From positions 1 to 31,087 of the IMG/VR virus record IMGVR_UViG_3300037493_006092: 31,087 bases of DNA; one strand, given 5' to 3'. Below the pieces are notes generated by a model. The model was not told the DNA's origin, made no database searches, and worked only from the letters and a program-made list of their open reading frames with translations. Shown here in pieces: positions 1 through 7,090 of the stretch. A program made the position numbers and the translations under genes. Numbering within the stretch: the stretch's first letter is position 1; the number at the start of each line of letters is the position of its first letter. This stretch comes from a virus.

Positions 1-499
1 TAGAAGATTTGTAATCTGCAATAACTATACAATCATCAAAATCAAGGTAGATATCATCAACTCGGCCTGCGTAACCGCCTCCTCTAAGAGAGTACAGCCG
101 AGCCTCATGTAGTAAAACCCCTTTTACCTTTTCAAAACTCTCAGAAACATAAAAATTAAAAAAGAGTTTTCTGCCCATGGAAAGCTCTTCGGCAGTAAAG
201 CCTTCCCGTTTTGAGTACTCCTGAGTTTCCTTAAGAGCATATAACAATCTATCCTTTTTTTCAACAAGATCTGATGTAAGAAACATCTCGATATGATAGT
301 GCATCAAAGTGCCACGGTTTGCGCTAAACTTTGAAATTTGATTGGCCTTTTCTTCGCCAACGCTTTCTCTCCATTTTTGCAAACCAGTGTCATCACTAGT
401 TGCTCCTAAAATAGTAGTTACGCTTGGTAGATAGTGTGTCTTTTCTTCTTCTTTGACGACATAATATCTTCTACCATTAATTTGTACAGTATCAGACAT
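1..499 (-). CDS. PD-(D/E)XK exonuclease, MGME1-like (partial, 3' end outside window)
   Basis: I translated this frame from the ATG at 499-497; 166 codons are visible and the gene runs off the left edge. The N-terminal part has LPSVTTILGAT (residues 24-34), then LQKWRESVGEEKANQI and NRGTLMHYHIE, an arrangement I know from phage exonucleases related to RecB and to mitochondrial MGME1. The nuclease core follows: GRVDD (145-149) and DYKSS (162-166), which give the D...DxK catalytic signature that binds metal. The likely role is single-strand DNA exonuclease in phage replication, recombination or host DNA breakdown. Its ATG overlaps the stop of the upstream 149-residue gene by 8 bases, so translation is probably coupled. 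The family call is firm; the exact role is inferred. Confidence 0.82.
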   Translation of the reverse strand, partial: MSDTVQINGRRYYVVKEEEKTHYLPSVTTILGATSDDTGLQKWRESVGEEKANQISKFSANRGTLMHYHIEMFLTSDLVEKKDRLLYALKETQEYSKREGFTAEELSMGRKLFFNFYVSESFEKVKGVLLHEARLYSLRGGGYAGRVDDIYLDFDDCIVIADYKSS

Positions 500-941
500 T
501 TATGAGTTTAATTAGCTCTTGAACAAGATTTACATCGTAAAGTTTTTGGATAAAGTTGTGTAAAGCAACTACACCAAAGTAACCACCAATCCAGCCAACA
601 GTATTAAAGATAAATCTCCAAGTATTCAGATACTCAACTTCTGGTGTTAAAACAAGAAGATATGCCTCCTCGCCTGGAATTTTTTCAAACTCCGGATACA
701 ATACATCGCTTAGTTGCAATTTCAATAAAACTTCATCGTACTTACGAAGTTGTGATAGAACATAAGGCTGCTGCGAATAAGGTTGACTTGCAACCTCTTC
801 TGGAAGATTGACAACGGTGTACAACCTACCAATCCAATCAACTCGTAAACCGAATTCAAGTAATTCTTCTTCATTGGATCTGGTAACCCGGCGGCTCAGC
901 ATCCATATTCTAATCTCCTCAATTAATTTAATCCAGTACAT
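492..941 (-). CDS. Hypothetical protein, 149 aa
   Basis: I do not recognise this protein. The N-terminus is amphipathic and charged (RRVTRSNEEELLEFG), the middle is rich in Leu, Gln and Tyr, and around residues 110-130 there is an aromatic, Gly-rich hydrophobic stretch (FNTVGWIGGYFGVVAL) that could be a membrane-associated or buried helix. A C-terminal amphipathic helix follows (VQELIKLINV). It lies between the sigma factor gene (53-base gap) and the exonuclease (8-base overlap), so it is probably cotranscribed with the exonuclease. The gap upstream carries a TATATAAA motif and a small inverted repeat. The reading frame is believable from its tight packing and full use of the interval; no function is proposed. 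Confidence 0.6.
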   Translation of the reverse strand: MYWIKLIEEIRIWMLSRRVTRSNEEELLEFGLRVDWIGRLYTVVNLPEEVASQPYSQQPYVLSQLRKYDEVLLKLQLSDVLYPEFEKIPGEEAYLLVLTPEVEYLNTWRFIFNTVGWIGGYFGVVALHNFIQKLYDVNLVQELIKLINV

Positions 942-949
942 AAAAAAGT

Positions 950-968
950 GTATATATGTTTTATATAC
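950..968 (-). promoter_or_regulatory. Candidate late promoter / AT inverted repeat
   Basis: On the minus strand GTATATAAA (968-960) lies 18 bases before the ATG of the 149-residue gene. It is the left half of an inverted repeat, GTATATA-5 nt-TATATAC (950-968). The same TATATAA core recurs in other gaps of this window. It could be a -10-like late promoter or merely an AT-rich leader. Confidence 0.35.
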
Positions 969-994
969 CCTTTTTCAAAAAAGTTTAAGAAAAG

Positions 995-1729
995 TTAGTC
1001 TGCTAAAAAGTGTAAGCTTCCTATATCTTTTTGCACCAATTTTCTACCGCGATTGATTCTGTTCTTTACAGTTTGTGCATTAACAGGTTTTCGTGCTTTA
1101 AGTTTTTTGATCTTTGACTCAAGCTTCTGGCGCGTTTCGTCATCACATCCCTTTTTTAAGAGTGATAAAACTTCTTCAAGTTCTTCCTGCTGTTTACGAT
1201 TACAATCATCTTCAATCTCTTTGTATGACAATCCATCAACGAATCGAGCAACCATAATATCTCGGTAGATTGGCTTAAGATTTTGAATTATTTGAATAGC
1301 TTCTTTAAACTTGCGTTCAACGAGGGCTTCTTTTTGCAACAACTCCTCTTCAGTTTTTCCAAAGGTGTATGAAGGGCCAGAGTTAGTACTGCGCATCTCT
1401 TCATCTTCGTTAATATCTGAACCATTGTCTTGAAAAATTGAAATCGAAACTTTCTTATTTCTCTCTCTGATATACTGAATTGCATCATTATATGCAATAG
1501 TGTAAGCCCATGTGGTGATTTGAAACTCCGGATTGTACTGATCAATCTTTGTGTAAACCTTTGTCATTGCTCCAGCAACAATGTCCTGGGCTGCAATTGG
1601 GTCCTTCACAATTCCTAAGACATAAGAATTCATACGCGGCTGAATCTTGCAATATAATTTTGTAAATGCTTTATCGGACTTAGTATTTTTGAACTCAACA
1701 GCAAGCTGGCGGTAAGTTTCTTTTGACAT
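995..1729 (-). CDS. ECF-like sigma factor (candidate late sigma, gp55 role)
   Basis: The 244-residue protein has sigma-70 region 2 at about residues 24-91: AAQDIVAGAMTKVYTKI, then FQITTWAYTIAYNDAIQYIR, the core-binding and -10 recognition helices of ECF sigmas. A low-complexity acidic linker follows (about 100-130). Region 4 starts at about 144 (LKPIYRDIMVARF, then DGLSYKEIEDDC) and ends with NAQTVKNRINRGRKLV (217-232), a typical recognition helix. Unusually, about 39 highly charged residues (177-215) separate the two helices of the helix-turn-helix, where a normal ECF has a short turn. It probably directs host RNA polymerase to phage late promoters, the job of gp55 in T4. The family is clear; the late role is inferred. 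Confidence 0.82.
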   Translation of the reverse strand: MSKETYRQLAVEFKNTKSDKAFTKLYCKIQPRMNSYVLGIVKDPIAAQDIVAGAMTKVYTKIDQYNPEFQITTWAYTIAYNDAIQYIRERNKKVSISIFQDNGSDINEDEEMRSTNSGPSYTFGKTEEELLQKEALVERKFKEAIQIIQNLKPIYRDIMVARFVDGLSYKEIEDDCNRKQQEELEEVLSLLKKGCDDETRQKLESKIKKLKARKPVNAQTVKNRINRGRKLVQKDIGSLHFLAD

Positions 1730-1767
1730 CTCTTTCTTAGTTAATCGTATTATTATATTGACTAGAA

Positions 1768-2316
1768 TTATTTTGTTTCAATTTCTTTTTGATCTTTTAT
1801 CAGTTCTTTGATCATATCAATTTCAACAGGTGCCCAACCCCAATGATCAACTGCACAGTTTACTCTATTAAAACGGTTTAAATCTGTTTTTAAACTGAAC
1901 ATTGAGAATCCATGAAAATGTACTGTTCCTTTGGACATTCCCTCCCACATCGCAAGAGGATAGTAACAAAAAACACAATTTATGTCAGAATCTTCCCAAA
2001 TGCCTAGTGTCATTATATTGTGTTTATCATCAAGAGCATGATCTTCATCTAATATATCAATAATAGACGAATCCGATGGAGTGTTGATAAAGAACACAAG
2101 TCGTCCGTTAAGTTTCTTCAGAACTCGCTTTGCACTGGACGGATCCCATGCAAAACCACCTAAAACATAAACGAGATCAGACTTACTAACTCGTCTGTTC
2201 CAATTTGCAATAATTTTACGTTCCATCTCAGCCAAACTACTGAAGGGTCGATTTGCAATCTCAAGGATTTTTTCTCGACCGAAGAAAGTATCTGAAGTTA
2301 CAAAGACTCGTGACAT
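1768..2316 (-). CDS. Calcineurin-like phosphoesterase homologue, probably inactive
   Basis: The 182-residue protein follows the pattern of small single-domain metallophosphoesterases: TSD near residue 9, NRPFSSLAEME, NWNRRV, a GD-like position, a GNHD-like position, a HYPL-like position, HGHSH-like position and the ending VDHWGWAPVEI. Most metal and catalytic residues are changed. The expected DxH is DTF (9-11), GD is GG (53-54), GNHD is NTPSD (78-82), SHYP is CYYP (117-120) and HGHSH is HGFSM (135-139). The frame is intact, the length normal and the hydrophobic core kept, so this looks like a retained non-catalytic scaffold and not a decaying gene. Its role is unknown; binding of a nucleotide or protein is possible. 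Confidence 0.75.
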   Translation of the reverse strand: MSRVFVTSDTFFGREKILEIANRPFSSLAEMERKIIANWNRRVSKSDLVYVLGGFAWDPSSAKRVLKKLNGRLVFFINTPSDSSIIDILDEDHALDDKHNIMTLGIWEDSDINCVFCYYPLAMWEGMSKGTVHFHGFSMFSLKTDLNRFNRVNCAVDHWGWAPVEIDMIKELIKDQKEIETK

Positions 2317-2338
2317 AGGTAGTAGTTTAGAAATACTA

Positions 2339-2348
2339 ATTTATAACA
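2339..2348 (-). promoter_or_regulatory. Candidate promoter (TTATAAATT)
   Basis: On the minus strand a T-run is followed by GTTATAAATTAG about 25 bases before the ATG of the phosphoesterase-like gene. It resembles the T4 late element TATAAATA. Evidence is sequence similarity only. Confidence 0.3.
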
Positions 2349-2366
2349 AAAAAACGTCATGGAGAA

Positions 2367-2384
2367 ATAGTTGTTAATAACTAT
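2367..2384 (-). repeat. Near-palindrome just after the ATP-grasp stop codon
   Basis: ATAGTT and AACTAT arms flank a 6-base centre immediately after the stop of the second ATP-grasp gene. It could form a weak hairpin ending the long operon, but it is AT-only and has no immediate long U-run, so terminator status is doubtful. Confidence 0.3.
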
Positions 2385-3358
2385 CACGAATTGTTTAAAA
2401 TTCTTTTAACAACATAGTCTAACATCATATTCGGGAAGTCTAAGTTACTGATTTCAGCAAAGTAATGATACTGCGGTGAGCTGTTCACCTCCATAATATA
2501 CCACTCCCCGGTTTCTGAAGATTGTATAAGATCCACTCCCGCCATTCTTTTATCTAAAACTTGTGCTGCATTTATTGCAATCTGAAGAACCGATTGAGGA
2601 AGATCTGAAGTTTCACCCTCTCCGCCCTTTGAAAGATTATTTCTAAATTCCTTTTGCTTATCTTTACTCCAGCGCTTTGCAATGGCAATAGGCTGGAAGT
2701 TAAACAGCATCACTCTGTAATCTCCATCGTTATCGATAAACTGCTGAACCATTCTCATCTCTTCAGTATTGCCTGCGTGGGTTGACTTATCTTCTGTATT
2801 AAAATAACCTACCAACTCCTTTTTGTTTTCGGCTTTGTACACTCCGTCACCCTGTGATGAATTCAACTCTTTCACAACGATAGGATAATTCCAATCTTTA
2901 GTGTAAGAAAGGGCAAGATCGGGATTTGAAGTTACAAAAGATGGGATGTACGGTAATCCTGCACTAAACAAATTGTACATATCAGCAACCTTATTCCCAC
3001 GATCACTGGGAGTGCCGTATGAAAAGTACTTAACATTGTTTTTATTTAAATAATCAACAACGAGATTTGCAATTTCAGTTTTCTTTGCCATCAATCCCAA
3101 CATCACAAAATCATAAGATTTGAGTGGAATCTTGTCAATCTCAATACATTTATTGTCAACAACTAGAATATCACTGTATTCTTTAAAATCCACATTTAGC
3201 CCCTTTGAGCGACCTAATTTCTTATAAAGAGGTGGAGTTCTTTTGTATCCATCGGAAAATTCATCCTCAGTTCCAGGTCTCGAAACTGCAGATATATCAA
3301 AGTTTAAGAATAAAACTTTGGCAAAAACAGGAACATATTCGTTAAATTTAGATATCAT
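2384..3358 (-). CDS. RimK-type ATP-grasp ligase (second of a pair)
   Basis: The 324-residue protein has an ATP-grasp fold typical of RimK/glutathione-synthetase-type ligases. Visible parts are YPIVVKELNSSQGDGV (nucleotide-binding Lys and Gly-rich loop), MVQQFIDNDGDYRVMLF, KGGEGETSDLP and the Mg-binding AGVDLI...WYIMEVNSSPQ. Such enzymes activate a carboxylate as acyl-phosphate and join it to an amine, often adding Glu or peptide tags to proteins. The N-terminal 100 residues are a divergent substrate domain. Its ATG overlaps the stop of the first ATP-grasp gene in ATGA, so both are made together and may work in sequence or as a heteromer. The substrate cannot be read from the sequence. Confidence 0.85.
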   Translation of the reverse strand: MISKFNEYVPVFAKVLFLNFDISAVSRPGTEDEFSDGYKRTPPLYKKLGRSKGLNVDFKEYSDILVVDNKCIEIDKIPLKSYDFVMLGLMAKKTEIANLVVDYLNKNNVKYFSYGTPSDRGNKVADMYNLFSAGLPYIPSFVTSNPDLALSYTKDWNYPIVVKELNSSQGDGVYKAENKKELVGYFNTEDKSTHAGNTEEMRMVQQFIDNDGDYRVMLFNFQPIAIAKRWSKDKQKEFRNNLSKGGEGETSDLPQSVLQIAINAAQVLDKRMAGVDLIQSSETGEWYIMEVNSSPQYHYFAEISNLDFPNMMLDYVVKRILNNS

Positions 3359-4824
3359 TTCTCGAATTTTATTCCTGCATGGGGATCTCCCTTTGCAGAC
3401 AAAGCATCATAACTAGCAGGAGATTTAGTAACTACGAACACTTTGTCTGGATTAACGATAGTACCCATTTTTTCCATAAAGTTACGATTCGCCAGAAACG
3501 GAGTGCTCTTCTCAGTACGATCAACGATAGCAACTGGAACATCTTTGATTTCTTTGTCTGCAAACCATATACTCATTCGAGTGAATGGTCTCTCCTCGGT
3601 TTTGCTTCCAACCTCGGTTGTAGAAACATCCACTATTTCACTTTCGTACTGCTTGTCATTAAGAGTCCAGATAATCTTATCATCTTTATATTTGACCTCA
3701 TCTGCGTGCATTGAACATGCTCTTGATCCGTTTCCGGTGTCAAACTTAGCAACCATCTCTCCAACACCTGGAACATATATAATCTCTCTAAAGCCAATTT
3801 CAAGTTTAGGAAAAGACCAGTTTCTTTTTAATTTTATGTAGGAAATAATGTTTTCAATGATAGCGTTTCCATTAACACTAATCATACCAGCAGTTCCCGG
3901 AGAGGAGTTAACCTCCAAAACATAAGGTTTCTTAGTCTTCTTATCAATAATTATATCGACACCACACCAGTTGCAACCCACTACCTGAGCAGCTTCAATT
4001 GCAATCTTCTCAATTTCAGGTGTAATGTCGCTGCTTTCAACAGTTCCACCGAGCGAGTAATTAGTTCTAAAGTCACCTTTGATTACATTTCTTCTCATCA
4101 CTCCAATAACCATAGCGTTATCAGGATCTGGTTTCGCTGGATTAAACTTCTTAATCAGAACTTGAATTCTTAAATCATGATCAGATTCTATCTTCTCTTG
4201 AACTAGAATCTCAGATTTAGCGCTTAGTTTTTTAAATGTTTGATACACAGATTTTAAAGAAGACATTGAATCCACAATTGAAACACCAATACCCTGTGTT
4301 CCTGATAAAAGCTTTACAACAACAGGGAACTGACCACCAACTGCTTTTACTGCGTCATCGAGAGCTTCCGCGCTAGGGGCTAGAGCGGTTTTTGGAACAG
4401 GAAGTCCGGCCGCTTCTAAAGCTTGAGTAGTAAGAAACTTGTTTTCACAAATCTCCATTGACTCAAGAGTATTAATGCAAAAAAAGTTATGTTTTTCTAA
4501 GTTGTGTAAAAGATTTCTTGAATAAGTGTTTGCAATAGCACCTCTTCTTGAAAGAATCACTGTGTTACTTCTATCAATTGGAAATTTTGATTTGTCCTCT
4601 TTATTCAAAAGAAACAATTCATCGCCCTCGCTTAAAAGTGAGGTTTGGTTGACATTGACTACCTTTGTGACCATCCCTGCCTCCTTTGCGGCATCTGAGA
4701 TCAGTTTCGCAGTATCGTTGTTTTTTGCCTTTGCTGTTAAAATAACAAGCTTATAAGGCTTTTTAATAACTCCCTCCTGTGCTTCGTTAAGGTAACTCGA
4801 TAAGCTTTTAATACGCTCGAACAT
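3355..4824 (-). CDS. RimK-like ATP-grasp ligase fused to retropepsin-like (RimB/zinc-protease family) domain
   Basis: The 489-residue protein has two domains. Residues about 25-330 form an ATP-grasp ligase: FPVVVKLLSGTQGIGVSIV (166-184), ILVQEKIESDHDLRIQVL, and CGVDIII with YVLEVNSSPG (301-310) for Mg-ATP. Residues about 345-470 match the retropepsin-like family annotated as ATP-dependent zinc protease, with AKFDTGNGSRACSMHA (catalytic-type DTG at 362-364), ERPFTRMSI and the closing LANRNFM. In bacteria separate RimK and protease-like partners occur as neighbours; here they are one chain, with a second RimK-like protein made just downstream. A ligase plus peptidase set suggests adding and trimming amino-acid tags on a protein, either host S6-like or virion. 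The domains are firm; the substrate is unknown. Confidence 0.85.
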   Translation of the reverse strand: MFERIKSLSSYLNEAQEGVIKKPYKLVILTAKAKNNDTAKLISDAAKEAGMVTKVVNVNQTSLLSEGDELFLLNKEDKSKFPIDRSNTVILSRRGAIANTYSRNLLHNLEKHNFFCINTLESMEICENKFLTTQALEAAGLPVPKTALAPSAEALDDAVKAVGGQFPVVVKLLSGTQGIGVSIVDSMSSLKSVYQTFKKLSAKSEILVQEKIESDHDLRIQVLIKKFNPAKPDPDNAMVIGVMRRNVIKGDFRTNYSLGGTVESSDITPEIEKIAIEAAQVVGCNWCGVDIIIDKKTKKPYVLEVNSSPGTAGMISVNGNAIIENIISYIKLKRNWSFPKLEIGFREIIYVPGVGEMVAKFDTGNGSRACSMHADEVKYKDDKIIWTLNDKQYESEIVDVSTTEVGSKTEERPFTRMSIWFADKEIKDVPVAIVDRTEKSTPFLANRNFMEKMGTIVNPDKVFVVTKSPASYDALSAKGDPHAGIKFEK

Positions 4825-4827
4825 TAA

Positions 4828-4851
4828 TGATATATCTTTTGTTATATATCA
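4828..4851 (-). promoter_or_regulatory. Inverted repeat with GATATATAAC in the leader of the ATP-grasp pair
   Basis: TGATATAT and ATATATCA arms (8 of 8 complementary) are separated by 8 bases, directly before the ATG at 4824. The right arm contains the stop codon of the dCMP hydroxymethylase gene and the recurrent GATATATAA core on the minus strand. It may be an operator, a promoter element or a small hairpin. Confidence 0.35.
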
Positions 4852-5586
4852 CAAAATGTCTCTGTCATTCATAGAACGATTAAATGGACTATTGTTTATA
4901 ATTTTTTGTAACATTGGAAAATGTCTTTCATAAACATGAAAAGAGTTTGCAATATGAGTGATTTCTCCCATCTGTAGGTCTGGATATTCATTTAAAAGAT
5001 CAGTGTACAATCTTTCCTGTACAGTACAGAACCATGCAAAATCATTAAAGAAACCATAGATTGCATCATTAGATCTCATATTCACCACTGAGTGTAGTTT
5101 GTTATTTCTAATGAAAAACTGATGAGCAAGAGTGCAAACAAAATCTCTCTTTCCGTTTTCTACCGAATCATAGTGCATTGATGGTCGATTGTAAATCATA
5201 ACCGCTTGTCTAGAACCCTCATTTTTAATTAAAGATTCTAAAACATTGTTGTACTGACTGTAATTCTCTTGGGAGTACACCAAATATCCATAGTTAGAAT
5301 TAAGGCTACCATCATCACCTGAAATGTCTTTCCATATTTGAGCATGTTGACCAATATAATCAGAACCTAAACTCATTGAGTCATACCAGGTGAGTTCTAC
5401 ATCAACATATTTCTTAGGAGTGCTTCTACCGCTAAATGTAAGATATTTTGAATTTGGATCCAATGTAAAAGATGGAGCAATCAACTCAACGAGCTTTACT
5501 CCGCTTTTATCAATCACAAAATCTTCAGCAATTACTTTATCCCAAAGTTTCTTTAAAAAAGGAAAAAATATCTCTTCGTTAGTCAT
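4849..5586 (-). CDS. 42: dCMP hydroxymethylase (T4 gp42-like)
   Basis: The 245-residue protein is in the thymidylate-synthase fold and aligns by eye with T4 gp42 along its length: EDFVIDKSGVKLVELIAPSF (21-40), NSNYG (96-100), SRQAVMIYNRPSM, the catalytic Cys151 in DFVCT, VVNMRSNDAIYGFFNDFAW (167-185) and SFHVYERHF. The key residue is Asp182 in FNDFAW. Thymidylate synthases have Asn there to select dUMP, whereas dCMP hydroxymethylases have Asp. The predicted reaction is dCMP plus methylene-tetrahydrofolate plus water to 5-hydroxymethyl-dCMP. Its start overlaps the thymidylate-kinase-like gene by 8 bases, fitting a kinase that passes the product on to the triphosphate. The phage DNA therefore probably contains modified cytosine. 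A dCMP methylase is a less likely alternative. Confidence 0.9.
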   Translation of the reverse strand: MTNEEIFFPFLKKLWDKVIAEDFVIDKSGVKLVELIAPSFTLDPNSKYLTFSGRSTPKKYVDVELTWYDSMSLGSDYIGQHAQIWKDISGDDGSLNSNYGYLVYSQENYSQYNNVLESLIKNEGSRQAVMIYNRPSMHYDSVENGKRDFVCTLAHQFFIRNNKLHSVVNMRSNDAIYGFFNDFAWFCTVQERLYTDLLNEYPDLQMGEITHIANSFHVYERHFPMLQKIINNSPFNRSMNDRDIL

Positions 5587-6133
5587 TTATGTAGTTTACT
5601 ATTTTTTGGTGAATGCTTTCAATACTATCGTTTCCACAAAAGATAAGCTTCTTGTTTTTAATAGAGCTCATCTTAAATGCTCTTTCAAATCCCAGCTTTT
5701 CTTTACTGATATCCTCAACGGATTTGGAAAAACCGTTTCCATCATCTCTTTTGATTAAAATCTCAGGATCATTTACAAGAACAAAAAGATACAATCTGTC
5801 TTCTAACTCATCGATGTATTCTTTTTCAATATCAAAAACAAAATCACCAGAATATCCTCTGTACAATGGACTGTAAACACTTTCTCCTAAATGAGCTCGA
5901 TTGAAAATGAAGTTTCTTTGAGAGTTCTCAGTTTCACACATCATCTCAAACATGTCTCTGTAGTTTTCATTTGCATAAGAGATCTGTTGATCACTTGTTT
6001 TAAATGGAAGCTTTGAATAATGGATCATCTGAGAGATCTCAAAGTTCTTCTCATACAGGTGTTTTATAAGATGAAGAATCTGTGTGTCTTTACCGCAACG
6101 GTCTAGACCTTCAACAATAATAAATTTTTGCAT
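5579..6133 (-). CDS. tmk: Thymidylate-kinase-like (d)NMP kinase
   Basis: The 184-residue protein opens with FIIVEGLDRCGKDTQ (4-18), the P-loop typical of thymidylate kinases, whose third position is acidic and followed by R/C-GKxTQ. A central FNRAHLGESVYSPLY replaces the usual DRxxxSxxAYQ-type loop, and a Lys-rich lid and C-terminal GND follow. It should phosphorylate dTMP, but the operon position, overlapping dCMP hydroxymethylase by 8 bases, suggests that hydroxymethyl-dCMP may be a substrate, as for the dNMP kinase gp1 in T4. Sequence alone cannot settle the base specificity. The start follows the sulfotransferase stop by 6 bases. Confidence 0.82.
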   Translation of the reverse strand: MQKFIIVEGLDRCGKDTQILHLIKHLYEKNFEISQMIHYSKLPFKTSDQQISYANENYRDMFEMMCETENSQRNFIFNRAHLGESVYSPLYRGYSGDFVFDIEKEYIDELEDRLYLFVLVNDPEILIKRDDGNGFSKSVEDISKEKLGFERAFKMSSIKNKKLIFCGNDSIESIHQKIVNYIND

Positions 6134-6138
6134 ACTTC

Positions 6139-6147
6139 TTTATATAG
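6139..6147 (-). promoter_or_regulatory. TATATAAA motif in the sulfotransferase/kinase gap
   Basis: CTATATAAA on the minus strand overlaps the sulfotransferase stop codon and lies 5 bases before the kinase ATG. It belongs to the recurrent TATATAA set, but here the spacing is too short for a normal leader, so it may be only an AT-rich translation leader. Confidence 0.2.
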
Positions 6148-7090
6148 AAGATTTCTTAAAAAGTTCAAAATCTTCTTTATAAATGTGCTGAATTTTTTGT
6201 TTGATTGAATTATTCTCAATCAAAAGTTGTCTGATTAAATCTTTTTCAGGTTCAGAAGCTTTAGCGTTCATCTTTTGTAATTTGTGTGAGAATCCTACAA
6301 GTGTTGAAATGTGAGAAAGATTCTTAAAATTAATGAATTGATCAACTCTAAATGGTCTAGTTTCAACGCTATCAAAAGTACACCAGCTTTGAGATTGTAC
6401 ATGTGCATCAAAATCGATTCCAACAGATTCAATTACGTTAACAAAATTAACAAAGTTTGTGATATCATCGTCAGAAGTAAATATTGATCTATATGGTTCT
6501 TTTGAGTAAATCTCGTCTGGCCACTTTGAATCAGTAACACGATGTTTTAACTCAAAGAAAGCTGAAATAACTCTTTCAAATGGATTTCTTACAATCGCGT
6601 AAACTTTAAAATCACTGTAAGTTGTTTCCAATTCAGTCTGTGTCACATACAAAAACTGGCTATCGGGCAAGTTCTTTAGTGAAGTGCTAGCACACTTTGG
6701 AATTTCAAGAAAAATAGACTTAGAAGGATAGTGCACAATAGCGCCTCCGTTTCCATATGAATAGAAAGAAAAGTTTAAGGAGTACCTGTTTGGATTCTGT
6801 TTAGTATCACTGATCCAACTTAAAAAATGATGACGACTCTTATTTAAGAAGCTCGCAGCATACAAACTTACATTATCAGTTTTGTACTTCGTAAATCTCT
6901 CATAGTTTGGAGTTTTTAAAAAAAGATAAAGCTTTAGAATATCCACAGAAGACATATTTCCAGACGACCAATCGAAAGTTTCACCGGTTTCTTTATCAAA
7001 GACACTTAGTTTATAAAACTTACTATAGAGATTAAAAAAATTCTCTTTGGTCGTGACCATACTTTCTTCGTAAGTGGGAAAACGCTTCAT
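6140..7090 (-). CDS. PAPS-dependent sulfotransferase family protein
   Basis: The 316-residue protein carries the two PAPS-binding signatures of the carbohydrate sulfotransferase (Sulfotransfer_2-like) family. IFLEIPKCASTSLKNL (126-141) is the 5'-phosphosulfate loop, and YAIVRNPFERVISAFFE (164-180) is the 3'-phosphate binding motif. The N-terminal 110 residues are less conserved and probably form the acceptor side. It transfers sulfate from PAPS to a hydroxyl, usually on a sugar or sometimes on tyrosine. Its ATG overlaps the stop of the UDP-galactopyranose mutase gene by one base, and it sits between sugar and nucleotide genes, so a sugar acceptor is the simplest guess. The phage depends on host PAPS. 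The acceptor is not identified; the family call is firm. Confidence 0.85.
   Translation of the reverse strand: MKRFPTYEESMVTTKENFFNLYSKFYKLSVFDKETGETFDWSSGNMSSVDILKLYLFLKTPNYERFTKYKTDNVSLYAASFLNKSRHHFLSWISDTKQNPNRYSLNFSFYSYGNGGAIVHYPSKSIFLEIPKCASTSLKNLPDSQFLYVTQTELETTYSDFKVYAIVRNPFERVISAFFELKHRVTDSKWPDEIYSKEPYRSIFTSDDDITNFVNFVNVIESVGIDFDAHVQSQSWCTFDSVETRPFRVDQFINFKNLSHISTLVGFSHKLQKMNAKASEPEKDLIRQLLIENNSIKQKIQHIYKEDFELFKKSSI

Noticed and set aside
4849-5586. Thymidylate synthase
   Set aside because: The uracil-selecting Asn is Asp (residue 182) and the overall sequence follows T4 gp42, so dCMP hydroxymethylase fits better.
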